This document shows positions 43,381-51,530 of a DNA stretch of 64,000 nucleotides, in pieces. The notes under the pieces are model-generated. The model was not told the DNA's origin and did not search any database. It saw only the letters and a list, made by a program, of their open reading frames with translations. Both the position numbers and the translations under genes were made by a program. Position 1 is the first letter of the stretch, and the number at the start of each line of letters is the position of its first letter. Source of the stretch: CAWANP01 sp963783445 (lineage in GTDB: Bacteria; Chloroflexota; Anaerolineae; JAAYZQ01); NCBI GenBank assembly GCA_963783445.1, contig CAWANP010000004.1:310001-374000 (forward strand), in the 5' to 3' direction.

Positions 43381-44052
43381 ATGACAAAGTATCGATACGT
43401 CTTTGTTCTGGGCCGTCCGGGATGCGGAAAATCGGCGCTTTACCGCGAGCTTGAGGCGCGGCTCCTCGGTGGCATCGGGGCAAGTACGGTAGAACGCGTC
43501 GACGATTTCCCAAAGCTCTGGGCCAGGATCATGGCCGACGATGCCCTCGAGGCGGAGGGCAGAGCGCGCATCTGGAGTACAATCACCGGCGAGGGTGATT
43601 ACGAACTCACCGACCTCAGGCTCATGGACCTCATCCTTGAAGAGGTGAATGCCGACCTGCTGGCCGTCGACAGATCCGATCACCTGGTCGTCGTCGAGTT
43701 CGCGCGCCCCGACTATGTGGGCGCCCTGCAGCGCTTTGACAAGCGCATCCTTGACAAGTGCCTGGTCATCTATCTCGAGGTGAGTTTTGAGACCTGCTGG
43801 GCGCGCAATGTCGCCAGGCACGCTGCCTCGGCCGATGAGGGCGGGGATGATCACTGGCTCAACCGGGCAACGATGGAGCGAAACTATCGACACGACGGTC
43901 GGGATGCACTCCTCCAGTACCTGGAAGAGCGGGGGGTTCCCGGCGTTGTCGTGAACAACCAAGCCGACGGCGAAGAGCATCTCCGGAAGCAGGTCGAAAG
44001 GCTCTATCAGGAGCATTTCCGGACTGGATCTGTCACTTCAACCCAGCGTTGA
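43381..44052 (+). CDS. P-loop nucleotide kinase-like protein (223 aa)
   Basis: VFVLGRPGCGKSALYREL at residues 8-25 is a Walker A motif of the adenylate-kinase/AAA_17-AAA_18 type. A Walker B-like acidic stretch (DHLVVVEFARPDYVG) and the LID-like ERNYRHDGRDALLQYLEE follow. The likely role is phosphorylation of a small metabolite or nucleotide. GGAGG 6 bases upstream fixes ATG 43381; the in-frame ATG at 43321 lacks this. It precedes a nucleoside hydrolase gene (42-base gap), so a nucleoside or sugar kinase would fit the context, but this is inference. Confidence 0.75.
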   Translation: MTKYRYVFVLGRPGCGKSALYRELEARLLGGIGASTVERVDDFPKLWARIMADDALEAEGRARIWSTITGEGDYELTDLRLMDLILEEVNADLLAVDRSDHLVVVEFARPDYVGALQRFDKRILDKCLVIYLEVSFETCWARNVARHAASADEGGDDHWLNRATMERNYRHDGRDALLQYLEERGVPGVVVNNQADGEEHLRKQVERLYQEHFRTGSVTSTQR

Positions 44053-44094
44053 TTGCCCTGGCACCAAGATATCTAAACTGAGAGGGCGTGAACC

Positions 44095-45030
44095 ATGACC
44101 CGTCACTTTCTCATCGATACCGACACCGCTTCTGACGATGCCGTCGCCCTGGTGATGGCCCTGCGCCACCCCGGCGTCCAGATCGAGGCCATCACCGTCG
44201 TGGCGGGCAACGTACCGCTGGATCAGGCCGTCCAGAACGCACTCTATACGGTGGAACTCTGCCAACGGACGGTGCCCGTCCATCGCGGCATGCCCGCGCC
44301 GCTGACGAGGTCACTGACGACAGCGCAGTTCGTGCACGGCAAGGATGGCATGGGCGACATGGGCCTGCCCCTCACCGGCCGCGTACCGGAGGCTGGACAC
44401 GCGATCCAGGTGATGATCGAGACCATCCACCGTTTCGCGGGCGAGATCATGCTGGTGACGCTGGGCCCACTGACCAACGTCGCTGCCGCCCTGCGGCAGG
44501 ACCCAAGTATCGCCGATAAAGTGCAAGCGTGCATCGTCATGGGCGGCACGGGACAGGGGCACGGCAACATGACGCCGGTGGCAGAATACAACTTTTGGGC
44601 CGACCCGGAGGCGGCCAGGATCGTATTCGAGTCGGGCATGCGCCTGAAAATGGTCGGCTGGGACATCTCGCGTACCTTTGCCGTGCTCACTCCTGAGGAT
44701 GCCGCCGAGCTGCGAGCCATCGGCACGCCGCTGGCGACCTTCTGCGTGGATATCCAGGCCACGGTAACACAATTCGCCCTGACCCAGACCAAACTGGCGG
44801 GCTTTGATCTGCCGGATCCGATTGCCATGGCCGTTGCGCTCCAGCCGGAGGTCGCCACCGAGACCCGGTCCCTGTTCGTCGCTATCGAAACCCAAAGTGA
44901 TTTGTGCCGCGGCCAGTCGGTGGTGGATCACTTTGGCATCATGGGCCAGGAGCCCAATGTAGAGGTTGTGCTCGAGGCGTCCCGCCAGCAGTTCTTGGAC
45001 ATGCTCCATGAAGCGGTGCGCATGGACTAG
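44095..45030 (+). CDS. Nucleoside hydrolase (inosine/uridine-preferring family)
   Basis: 311 residues. FLIDTDTASDDAVALVMAL is the N-terminal Ca2+-binding DxDxxxDD signature. EAITVVAGNVPLDQAVQNAL, VTLGPLTNVAAALRQDP, VMGGTGQGHGNMTPVAEYNFWADP (family region with the Asn/Glu that contact ribose; at about 149-172) are all present. It should split the N-glycosidic bond of ribonucleosides to free base and ribose. A hairpin CACCGCC-N8-GGCGGTG lies at 45120-45141 after the stop. The neighbouring kinase, adenosine-deaminase-like and glycosidase-like genes support nucleoside salvage. Confidence 0.92.
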   Translation: MTRHFLIDTDTASDDAVALVMALRHPGVQIEAITVVAGNVPLDQAVQNALYTVELCQRTVPVHRGMPAPLTRSLTTAQFVHGKDGMGDMGLPLTGRVPEAGHAIQVMIETIHRFAGEIMLVTLGPLTNVAAALRQDPSIADKVQACIVMGGTGQGHGNMTPVAEYNFWADPEAARIVFESGMRLKMVGWDISRTFAVLTPEDAAELRAIGTPLATFCVDIQATVTQFALTQTKLAGFDLPDPIAMAVALQPEVATETRSLFVAIETQSDLCRGQSVVDHFGIMGQEPNVEVVLEASRQQFLDMLHEAVRMD

Positions 45031-45119
45031 TGCATGCTTGAGACTGATGGTTTGAAAGCAGAGGTCGCGCTGGCCTGGAAGAGGCAGCGCTAGGCCAGAA
45101 ACCATAAGGCTATGACTAG

Positions 45120-45141
45120 CACCGCCTGTCGCACGGCGGTG
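45120..45141 (+). terminator. Hairpin after the nucleoside hydrolase gene
   Basis: Arms CACCGCC and GGCGGTG with an 8-base loop, 90 bases beyond the stop and 83 bases before the next gene. No T-run follows, so termination is uncertain. Confidence 0.4.
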
Positions 45142-45223
45142 CGGTCGAGTCATCGCGCCAGCGCTCAGCTTTGCATACACACGAGATTGCGCAAAAGGGT
45201 CTCATTCGAAGGAGGTGCCACAA

Positions 45224-46222
45224 ATGAGTTTTCAAAGCCTGCCCAAGGTCGTGCTACACCTGCATCTGGATTGCTCGCCAAGCTACGCCGTCGTCTCACA
45301 GATTGATCCTTCCATCACCCTTGCCGATTATCAGACCAACTTTATCCCGCCCGCCAAATGCACATCTCTGGCCGATACGCTGACCAGGGCGGCGAGCAGC
45401 GTTGGGATCATGCAGACGGAAGAGCAGCTCAGGCTTGTGACGCAGGACCTATTCGACCAGCTTGTGCAGGACAATGTCCTCTACGCTGAGCTGCGCTTTG
45501 CCCCGCAGCTCCATACCCAAAAGGGCCTTGCTACCCAAGATGTTGTCCGCATCGTCGAGGAAACTGTCTCCGAGTCCACCAGAGCGACGGGTGTTGAGGC
45601 GCGGATCCTGCTCTGCACCCTGCGGAACTTTTCAGAGGCGCAAAGTCTTGAAACTGTGGCGATGGTCGAACAGTTTCGCGGCACCTGTGTGGCGGGTTTT
45701 GATCTGGCAGGAGATGAGGTTGGGGCTCCTATTGATGCCCACGTCAAGGCATTTCAATACGCCCACGAGCACGGCATCCCCAGCACCGCTCACGCGGGGG
45801 AAGCCGCGGGGCCGGACAGCGTGTGGGAAACGTTGGAGTATTTTCGCCCCGCACGGCTTGGTCACGGCGTGCGAAGCATTGAAGACCCGGCCTTGATGGA
45901 ACATTTGCGGCGTCACAGGATTCACCTTGAAGTTTGCCCAACGAGCAACGTCCTGATAGACCAGTATCCAGATTACGAATCGCATCCCGTTGACAAACTC
46001 TATCGCGCCGGCCTGTCCGTTGGCATCAACCACGATGCCTATACCCTCATCAATACCACCCTGACTCAGGAGTACGAGCGGATGAATCGCGTGTTTGGCT
46101 GGGAGAGAGAAGACTTTTTTCAGTGCAATGTCAATGCCTTGCGCGCCGCCTTTGTCCCGGAGCCAACCCGAGACGAGCTCATGGCCAGATTGGTGGAGGA
46201 TTACCAGGTTCGTGATCTATGA
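45224..46222 (+). CDS. Adenosine-deaminase-like metal-dependent deaminase
   Basis: 332 residues. LPKVVLHLHLDCSPSY supplies the HxH zinc ligands near residue 15, STAHAGEAAGPDSVWE the His and catalytic Glu, ARLGHGVRSIEDP the His, and LEVCPTSNV and VGINHDAYTLINTTL the last Asp ligand. Two positions differ from true adenosine deaminase: HLDGS is HLDCS, and the second Asp of NTDDP (which contacts the purine N7 in ADA) is Ala. All zinc and catalytic residues remain, so it is probably active on a related amine. AAGGAGGTG 6 bases upstream fixes the ATG. It follows the nucleoside hydrolase and precedes the glycosidase-like Fe-S gene by 33 bases. Confidence 0.88.
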   Translation: MSFQSLPKVVLHLHLDCSPSYAVVSQIDPSITLADYQTNFIPPAKCTSLADTLTRAASSVGIMQTEEQLRLVTQDLFDQLVQDNVLYAELRFAPQLHTQKGLATQDVVRIVEETVSESTRATGVEARILLCTLRNFSEAQSLETVAMVEQFRGTCVAGFDLAGDEVGAPIDAHVKAFQYAHEHGIPSTAHAGEAAGPDSVWETLEYFRPARLGHGVRSIEDPALMEHLRRHRIHLEVCPTSNVLIDQYPDYESHPVDKLYRAGLSVGINHDAYTLINTTLTQEYERMNRVFGWEREDFFQCNVNALRAAFVPEPTRDELMARLVEDYQVRDL

Positions 46223-46255
46223 CCCAAGACATGGTGGAGGAATGAAGGAGGGGCC

Positions 46256-47272
46256 ATGAAAGAGCGTGTTGGGCCCGGGGCGTTGCTGCCGATCGAGACG
46301 CTCCCGCCGAGGCCCATGGATAAGAGGGTCGCGCTCAATGACGCACAGGTCCGGCGCGTCGCGCAATTGCTCGCGGGCCTTGGCGGCATTTCCCCCTTTC
46401 CCTTCACGGGCTCTCACTACCCACCTACCGGACATCCAGCGGCAGTCGCCTTCTTTTTCGCGGCCACCTTACAGCAGTTCAGCTTCTGGACCGCAACGCA
46501 GGGCAGATACGACCGCCCACTCATCGCGACCATCGACGGGGAGAAGCTCAAGGGCTCCGACTACCTGTGGCGGGCTTTTTTGCGGGCCCTGGACAGCGAC
46601 CCCGGCTTCTTCAGCCCACAGCGCCAGGCAGAACTCGGGCTGCAGGAACTGGCGCGCCTGTTTCGGGCCGACGACGGCAGTGATCCGATGCCGGCGATGG
46701 ATCTGCACCTCGCTCAAGCCCGGCAGTATGGCCGCGATATGCTGGCGCTGGGCCTCACGCCTGGTGCATTGCTACAGAAGGCGCAGGCATTGCCGCGTCC
46801 CCTGGCCGCCTTTGTGCGGATGCTGGATCACGTGGGCGGCTACAAGGAAGACCCTCTGCGAAAAAAGACGATGCTGCTGGCCATGATCCTCAACCAGCGC
46901 CCGGAGGCATATCTAACCTTTGGGCCCAATGAACGCCTCACACCGGTGATCGACTATCACTTGATGCGCGCGGCGCTGCGGATAGGGCTGATCGATGTAG
47001 TCGACGGCGGCCTGCACCAGGGGCTGGTCGACAGGCAGCTTCTGTCGCCAGGCGACGAATGGGCCGTGCGCTCTGTGGCCTTCCGTGCTATCGAGCAGGC
47101 GGCCGCGCTCTCGGGCCGGGACAGTGGCGCGGTGGACGGCTGGATCTTTTACAACTCCCGCAATCGCTGTCCAGAGATGACGGAGCCAGAGTGTGAGCGC
47201 TGTCCGCTGGATCCCCTCTGCGCCCACCGAAAAGAGCTCTTCCAGCCCGTGATACGGACGACCTATTATTGA
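46256..47272 (+). CDS. Uncharacterised protein with endonuclease-III-like Fe-S loop (possible nucleosidase, DUF2419-like)
   Basis: 338 residues, mostly helical. The C-terminus has Cys-x7-Cys-x2-Cys-x5-Cys (CPEMTEPECERCPLDPLC), nearly the 4Fe-4S spacing of endonuclease III (Cys-x6-Cys-x2-Cys-x5-Cys). FAATLQQFSFWTA near residue 70 and LTPVIDYHLMRAALRIGLI near residue 230 recall the queuosine-salvage DUF2419/Qng1 family, which shares its fold with helix-hairpin-helix DNA glycosylases. No clear Lys/Asp pair of a DNA glycosylase was found. Context of nucleoside hydrolase and deaminase supports a nucleosidase role. The family assignment is a pattern judgement; a profile search is needed. ATG 46256 has GGAGG upstream. 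Confidence 0.6.
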   Translation: MKERVGPGALLPIETLPPRPMDKRVALNDAQVRRVAQLLAGLGGISPFPFTGSHYPPTGHPAAVAFFFAATLQQFSFWTATQGRYDRPLIATIDGEKLKGSDYLWRAFLRALDSDPGFFSPQRQAELGLQELARLFRADDGSDPMPAMDLHLAQARQYGRDMLALGLTPGALLQKAQALPRPLAAFVRMLDHVGGYKEDPLRKKTMLLAMILNQRPEAYLTFGPNERLTPVIDYHLMRAALRIGLIDVVDGGLHQGLVDRQLLSPGDEWAVRSVAFRAIEQAAALSGRDSGAVDGWIFYNSRNRCPEMTEPECERCPLDPLCAHRKELFQPVIRTTYY

Positions 47273-47302
47273 TCTCGTCAGGGGAGAGATCGCGCAAAAT
47301 CC

Positions 47303-47331
47303 TTGACGACTGTAGCAATCTATGATATACT
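47303..47331 (+). promoter_or_regulatory. Sigma70 promoter for the 47523 gene
   Basis: TTGACG at 47303-47308, 17-base spacer, TATACT at 47326-47331. The leader is about 185 bases. Confidence 0.6.
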
Positions 47332-47522
47332 GGGTCTGACCTCACAGTAGCTTACCTCACATTAGGCAGTTCATCCCATCGTAGCCCACTGCACATCGTT
47401 CCCGAACTGAGCACAGAGAAGCAGATAGCGTGGTACGGCAACCTTCGGTTGCGGGAAGGAGTGCGCCCACCTGGCCAGGGCTCCATCCTTTTTGGCATTG
47501 CCAGCATGAAAGGGGTTTGACC

Positions 47523-47814
47523 ATGATCGTGAATCGCAGGACATGGCTTGTGAAAAGAGGCTGCATGGAAGAGGCCATCGCAGTTACGGAAGCGAATATG
47601 GAGCGCATCACCTTCCCACACGCTAGTCGCGGCTATGCGTCGAATATCGGCCCAACCTCCAGAGTAGTCCTCGAGGCGGAATTCGAGAATCTGGCCGAGT
47701 ATGAGGCATTCTGGGCAGGGTTCTTTGCCTCAGCCTGAAGGCGCCGCGCTCAATGAGGAGTGGGGTGCGCTGGTCGAAGCCGATGGAACCAATGAGATCT
47801 GGTGGCTGATCTAG
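47523..47814 (+). pseudogene. Small dimeric alpha/beta-barrel-like protein, frameshifted near 47730
   Basis: ATG 47523 opens a 71-codon frame, MIVNRRTWLVKRGCMEEAI, then SRVVLEAEFENLAEYEAFW, ending at TGA 47736-47738. In the next frame the sequence continues naturally with NEEWGALVEADGTNEIWWLI and stops at 47814. Joined, they make a roughly 96-residue protein of NIPSNAP/antibiotic-biosynthesis-monooxygenase (dimeric ferredoxin-like) type: an N-terminal beta strand, a helix, then a strand and helix. One inserted or lost base near 47720-47735 explains the break. Function unknown. Confidence 0.55.
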
Positions 47815-48199
47815 CTGGACTGAGGGGCCTGCGGGCCTACGATGACGCTTGAAGGAGTCGCGTACCTGGCCCAGCGCTGCGCGACCGTCAAGCGTTGTAT
47901 CGCCACCCGCGGAGCGTGAGGGATAGCAGTCTGCCTATCGTCCCCGGCAAGCCTATAGATTCTCGCCATCGTCTACCCTCACGAGCGGTGTGGGCAGGAA
48001 TGACAAGCAGAGCCACCCAGATGGCGTGTCATGTCCGCGCAGGCGGGCATCCATTCTTGCCAAATCAGTAGCGACTACTCCGGATGACATTGCCCTGCAC
48101 CCGAGCCATCACATCCTTGACGGATCGACACAGCGCGGCTACAATGGCCTGCAAGTATTCGGATCTGCAGGGAGCAAGGAGGCTAAACGATGGTGGTGG
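47815..48199. other. Intergenic stretch with no gene recognised
   Basis: These 385 bases contain degenerate inverted pieces (GACGCTTGAAGG and a CGTCAAGCG-like counterpart near 47840-47895) and a fragment like the GCGGGCAT hairpins near 48040. No promoter is clear and no open frame shows protein-like composition. Confidence 0.5.
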
Positions 48200-49390
48200 A
48201 TGCTGCTGGCGGTAGGAGCCCCTTTATTGGTGAATCCCCGGCTCCAGGGGCTGGCTTGCCTGCGCTGTGAGACCGCCTACGACGTGGGCGATCCCGTGGT
48301 CGATCAGGGGATTGGCTGTCCCGCGTGCCTGGCACAGGGTTATCCGGCCAGCTTGCGGCTGGCCTATGATTCCGATCGGGGCTGGCAGGTACGGCAGGAC
48401 GCCCGGGGAATGATGCGCTACGCCGAGCGGCTGCCCTATAAGGGCTTTCCCAGTCTCGGCGAGGGTGGGACGCCGCTGGTGCCGCTGCCTGCCCTGTCCC
48501 AGGCGCTGGGGATCGAGGGGGTCTGGCTCAAAAACGAAGGCCAGAACCCCACCGGCTCGCACAAGGATCGCATGAGCGCCTTTGCCGTCGCCCGGGCGGC
48601 GGCGCTGGGTTACGGCACGGTTGTCGCGGCGTCCTCGGGCAACGCCGGAGCGTCGCTGGCCGCCTACGCCTCGGCCGCGGGGCTGGACTGCGGGATCATT
48701 GTCGCGCCGGAGATCGGCCCGCCCTGGGCACAGGCCATCCGCATGGCCGGCGCGGAGCTGATCGTAGCCGATACACCTCCGGCCCGGTGGCAAGTCCTAA
48801 AGGAGAAGGTCGAAGGCGAAGGCTGGTACCCGGTGACCAACTACTTGGATCCGCCGGTGGGCAGCAACCCCTTTGGCCTGGAGGGCTACAAGACCGTGGC
48901 CTTTGAGCTTGCCGAGCAGTGCGCCGGCGAGCCGCCCACCGCTATCCTGGTGCCCACGGCCCGCGGCGACCTGCTGTGGGGCATCTGGCAGGGGTTTCTG
49001 GACGCCCGCGAGGCGGGCCTGGCAGCGGCCCTGCCCCGCATGGTGGCCGTCGAGCCCCTCGTCCGGCTGAGCAGCATCTTGGCTGGCAGCGACTACCGGA
49101 GCCAGTTTGAAGCCGGGCCCCACGCCATGACCTCCATCGGCGGCGCGACCGCCACCTACCAGTCGATGATTGCCCTCCAGGAATCTGGCGGGTCCGCTGT
49201 TGAGGTATCCACACCAGAGGCCGAACAGGGGCAACGCGACCTGGCCCGACTCGGGTTTTATGTCGAATTGTCTTCAGCGGCGGCGCTGGCCGCCCTGCAC
49301 AGGTTGCGCGACAGTGGCCAAGTCGGGCTGGGCGACCGGGTCGTTCTCGTGGCCACGTCGCACGGGTATAAGGAGCTGCCCCGGGTATGA
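48200..49390 (+). CDS. Threonine-synthase-like PLP-dependent enzyme
   Basis: About 396 residues. A short N-terminal zinc-ribbon-like part (CLRC...CPAC) is followed by a fold-type II PLP enzyme: GEGGTPLVPL, NPTGSHKDRMSAF with the PLP Lys, ASSGNAGASLAAYA (phosphate loop) and ATSHGYKEL at the end. It most resembles archaeal/actinobacterial-type threonine synthase, but diaminopropionate or cysteate-type lyases share this core. The start is uncertain: AAGGAGG at 48176-48182 points to ATG 48190, which is in another frame and stops after 26 codons; ATG 48200 or GTG 48230 are the in-frame choices. A small indel near the start is possible. No homoserine kinase or dehydrogenase is near. Confidence 0.82.
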   Translation: MLLAVGAPLLVNPRLQGLACLRCETAYDVGDPVVDQGIGCPACLAQGYPASLRLAYDSDRGWQVRQDARGMMRYAERLPYKGFPSLGEGGTPLVPLPALSQALGIEGVWLKNEGQNPTGSHKDRMSAFAVARAAALGYGTVVAASSGNAGASLAAYASAAGLDCGIIVAPEIGPPWAQAIRMAGAELIVADTPPARWQVLKEKVEGEGWYPVTNYLDPPVGSNPFGLEGYKTVAFELAEQCAGEPPTAILVPTARGDLLWGIWQGFLDAREAGLAAALPRMVAVEPLVRLSSILAGSDYRSQFEAGPHAMTSIGGATATYQSMIALQESGGSAVEVSTPEAEQGQRDLARLGFYVELSSAAALAALHRLRDSGQVGLGDRVVLVATSHGYKELPRV

Positions 49391-49496
49391 GTCATCCATC
49401 TTGATGGGCGAAGGTCTCCTCTCGATGGGCGATGGTCTCTGACCGAGCCCAAGCGGCCAAGCTCGGTGACCTTTGGCCATCTGGCCTCAAGGAACA

Positions 49497-49529
49497 GACC
49501 TCGGAGGTTGAAGCCAAACCTCCGAGGTC
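49497..49529. repeat. GACCTCGGAGGTT palindromic repeat, copy 5
   Basis: Same arms as 30106-30137, about 30 bases before the promoter of the TGS GTPase gene. Confidence 0.8.
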
Positions 49530-49558
49530 TTGGTCCTGTCCATCGTCTCCCACACCTG

Positions 49559-49587
49559 TTGCACGCAAGCCCAAACAGTGCTATAAT
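49559..49587 (+). promoter_or_regulatory. Sigma70 promoter for the TGS GTPase
   Basis: TTGCAC at 49559-49564, 17-base spacer, consensus TATAAT at 49582-49587. The leader is about 25 bases. Confidence 0.65.
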
Positions 49588-49617
49588 ACCACCCTAAAAA
49601 TCTGAGCCGAGATTGAC

Positions 49618-50607
49618 ATGCCTACCAACTTGCCAGCAGAGTATGCCGAGGCCGAAAAGCTCTACCGCGAGGCCACGACGCCAGAGCAAAAGATTGCCCG
49701 CCTTGAGGAGATGATCAGTACCATCCCCAAGCACAAGGGCACGGACAAGCTGCGGGCCGACTATCGCCGCCGGCTGTCCAAGATGAAAGAGGCCGCGTCG
49801 CAGTCCAGCAAGCGGTCTCGCGGTGCGGTCTCGCCCTACCTCGTCGACAAGGAGGGCGCCGGGCAGTTGGCCATCATCGGGCCCACCAACGTGGGCAAAT
49901 CCTCCCTGGTCGTTGCCCTGACCAACGCCAACCCCGAGGTATCCGCGGCGCCATTCACGACCTGGCAGCCCACGCCGGGCATGATGCTCGTGGAGAACAT
50001 CCAGATCCAGTTGATTGATACGCCGCCCCTGAATCCCGACTATGTTGAGCCAGAGTTTCTGGCCCTGATCCGGCGGGCGGACCTGGTTCTGTTGGTGGTG
50101 GATCTGCAGATGGATCCCTTGCAGCAGTTAGAGGACGCCCTCGCCCTGCTGGAAGAACACCGCATCGTACCCCTGCACTGGCAGGACAGGTACACGGGGC
50201 AGCAGCGTTTGACCTTTGTCCCGCTGCTGCTGCTGGTCAACAAGCACGACGACGAAAGCACCGAGGAGGATTTCCAGATCTTTCTCGAACTGTTGGAAGA
50301 GGACTGTCCCCTGGTGGCGCTGTCCACCATCAGTGGCCGCAATCTTGACTACCTGAAACAGGTCGTGTTCGAGCGGCTGGGCATCATCCGCGTCTATTCC
50401 CAGGCGCCGGGCCAGGATCCCCAGACCGACTCGCCCTTTATCCTCCAAAAAGGCGATACCGTGGCCGATTTTGCGGGCAGGGTACACCGGGATTTCTACG
50501 ACAACCTAAAGACCGCACGAGTCTGGGGCGCCGGCGTCTACGACGGGCAGATGGTGTCGCGGGACCACGTCCTACACGACGAAGACGTGGTCGAACTCCG
50601 TATCTAG
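49618..50607 (+). CDS. OBG/DRG-type GTPase with C-terminal TGS domain
   Basis: 329 residues. A helical N-terminus of about 80 residues precedes the G domain: AIIGPTNVGKSSL (G1), FTTWQPTPGM (G2/switch I), IDTPPLN (G3) and LLVNKHDD (G4). The C-terminal 70 residues (ILQKGDTVADFAGRVHRDF, VYDGQMVSRDHVLHDEDVVEL) are a TGS domain. The order G domain then TGS is that of the DRG family, but the protein is shorter and lacks the Obg glycine-rich domain; it is likely a translation- or ribosome-linked GTPase. ATG 49618. The SUMF1-domain gene follows 28 bases after the stop. Confidence 0.87.
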   Translation: MPTNLPAEYAEAEKLYREATTPEQKIARLEEMISTIPKHKGTDKLRADYRRRLSKMKEAASQSSKRSRGAVSPYLVDKEGAGQLAIIGPTNVGKSSLVVALTNANPEVSAAPFTTWQPTPGMMLVENIQIQLIDTPPLNPDYVEPEFLALIRRADLVLLVVDLQMDPLQQLEDALALLEEHRIVPLHWQDRYTGQQRLTFVPLLLLVNKHDDESTEEDFQIFLELLEEDCPLVALSTISGRNLDYLKQVVFERLGIIRVYSQAPGQDPQTDSPFILQKGDTVADFAGRVHRDFYDNLKTARVWGAGVYDGQMVSRDHVLHDEDVVELRI

Positions 50608-50635
50608 ACCGATAGGCCTGAAAGGATCCCAGGTA

Positions 50636-51448
50636 GTGGCAATTGAGCCAGAGATGCTCTACATCCCGGCTGGCCCGTTCACCATGGGTACGAGCAACGG
50701 GCAAGTTGATTGGCTGGCCGAGAGAATTGACCTGGCAGCGGTCTGGCGAGAGAAGGGTTTCTTTGGCCGGGAGCAGCCGCAGCACGGCCTCATGCTGCCA
50801 GGCTTCCATATGTCCAGGCACCCGGTAACCGTGGAGGAGTATCGCGCATTCGTTGAGGCGGGGGGCTACCAGCAGCAGCGTCATTGGACCAGGGCAGGCT
50901 GGGACTGGCGCACGAGGGAGAGGCGACTGGTTCCGGCGTACTGGACCGACGGTACGTGGACGGCGGACGCGGCCTTGCCGGTAATAGGGGTGAGCTGGTA
51001 CGAAGCAATCGCCTACTGCCGGTGGCTGAGCAAGGCTACAGGCAGGGGCTACCGGCTGCCCGGCGAGGCGGAATGGGAAAAGGCGGCGCGCGGCACCGAC
51101 GGGCGGCTATACCCCTGGGGCAACGACTTTGATGCGGAACGCTGCCACGCGCGGCCGGGGGGCGCGCTGCGGACGACCAAGGTTGGGCATTACAGCCCGG
51201 CCGGGGACAGCCCCTCCGGCTGCGCCGGCATGGCGGGCAACGTCTCGGAATGGACCTCCAGCAAGTTTGCCCCGTATCCCTACGCTCCCGCCGATGGTAG
51301 AGAATGTCCGGAGGGCGAGGGTGAGCGGGTGACACGGGGCGGCTCGTGGCACAGCCCGGTTCTCCGGGTGCGTACCGTATCGCGGGGCATGAACGACCCA
51401 GCATTCACCGACAACGACCTGGGCTTCCGTTGCGCCCGGGGCGGATAG
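50636..51448 (+). CDS. SUMF1/formylglycine-generating-enzyme-domain protein
   Basis: 270 residues. The C-type-lectin-like FGE fold is clear: MLYIPAGPFTMGTS, FHMSRHPVTVEEYRAFV, VSWYEAIAYCRWL, RLPGEAEWEKAARG, YPWGN, GMAGNVSEWT, TRGGSWHSP and LGFRCARGG. The Cys pair that binds copper in true formylglycine-generating enzymes is absent from the RGGSW-to-GFRC region, so sulfatase activation is unlikely; related domains are used as ligand-binding modules or in non-heme iron enzymes. GTG 50636 with AAAGGA upstream. No sulfatase gene is in the window. Confidence 0.87.
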   Translation: MAIEPEMLYIPAGPFTMGTSNGQVDWLAERIDLAAVWREKGFFGREQPQHGLMLPGFHMSRHPVTVEEYRAFVEAGGYQQQRHWTRAGWDWRTRERRLVPAYWTDGTWTADAALPVIGVSWYEAIAYCRWLSKATGRGYRLPGEAEWEKAARGTDGRLYPWGNDFDAERCHARPGGALRTTKVGHYSPAGDSPSGCAGMAGNVSEWTSSKFAPYPYAPADGRECPEGEGERVTRGGSWHSPVLRVRTVSRGMNDPAFTDNDLGFRCARGG

Positions 51449-51530
51449 CCAGGGCCATTGCATCCTATACGGGTTCAGATACGATTGTTCTGAGTAGTTC
51501 GCCGCCACAACTTGACAGGAGCTGGAGCAG

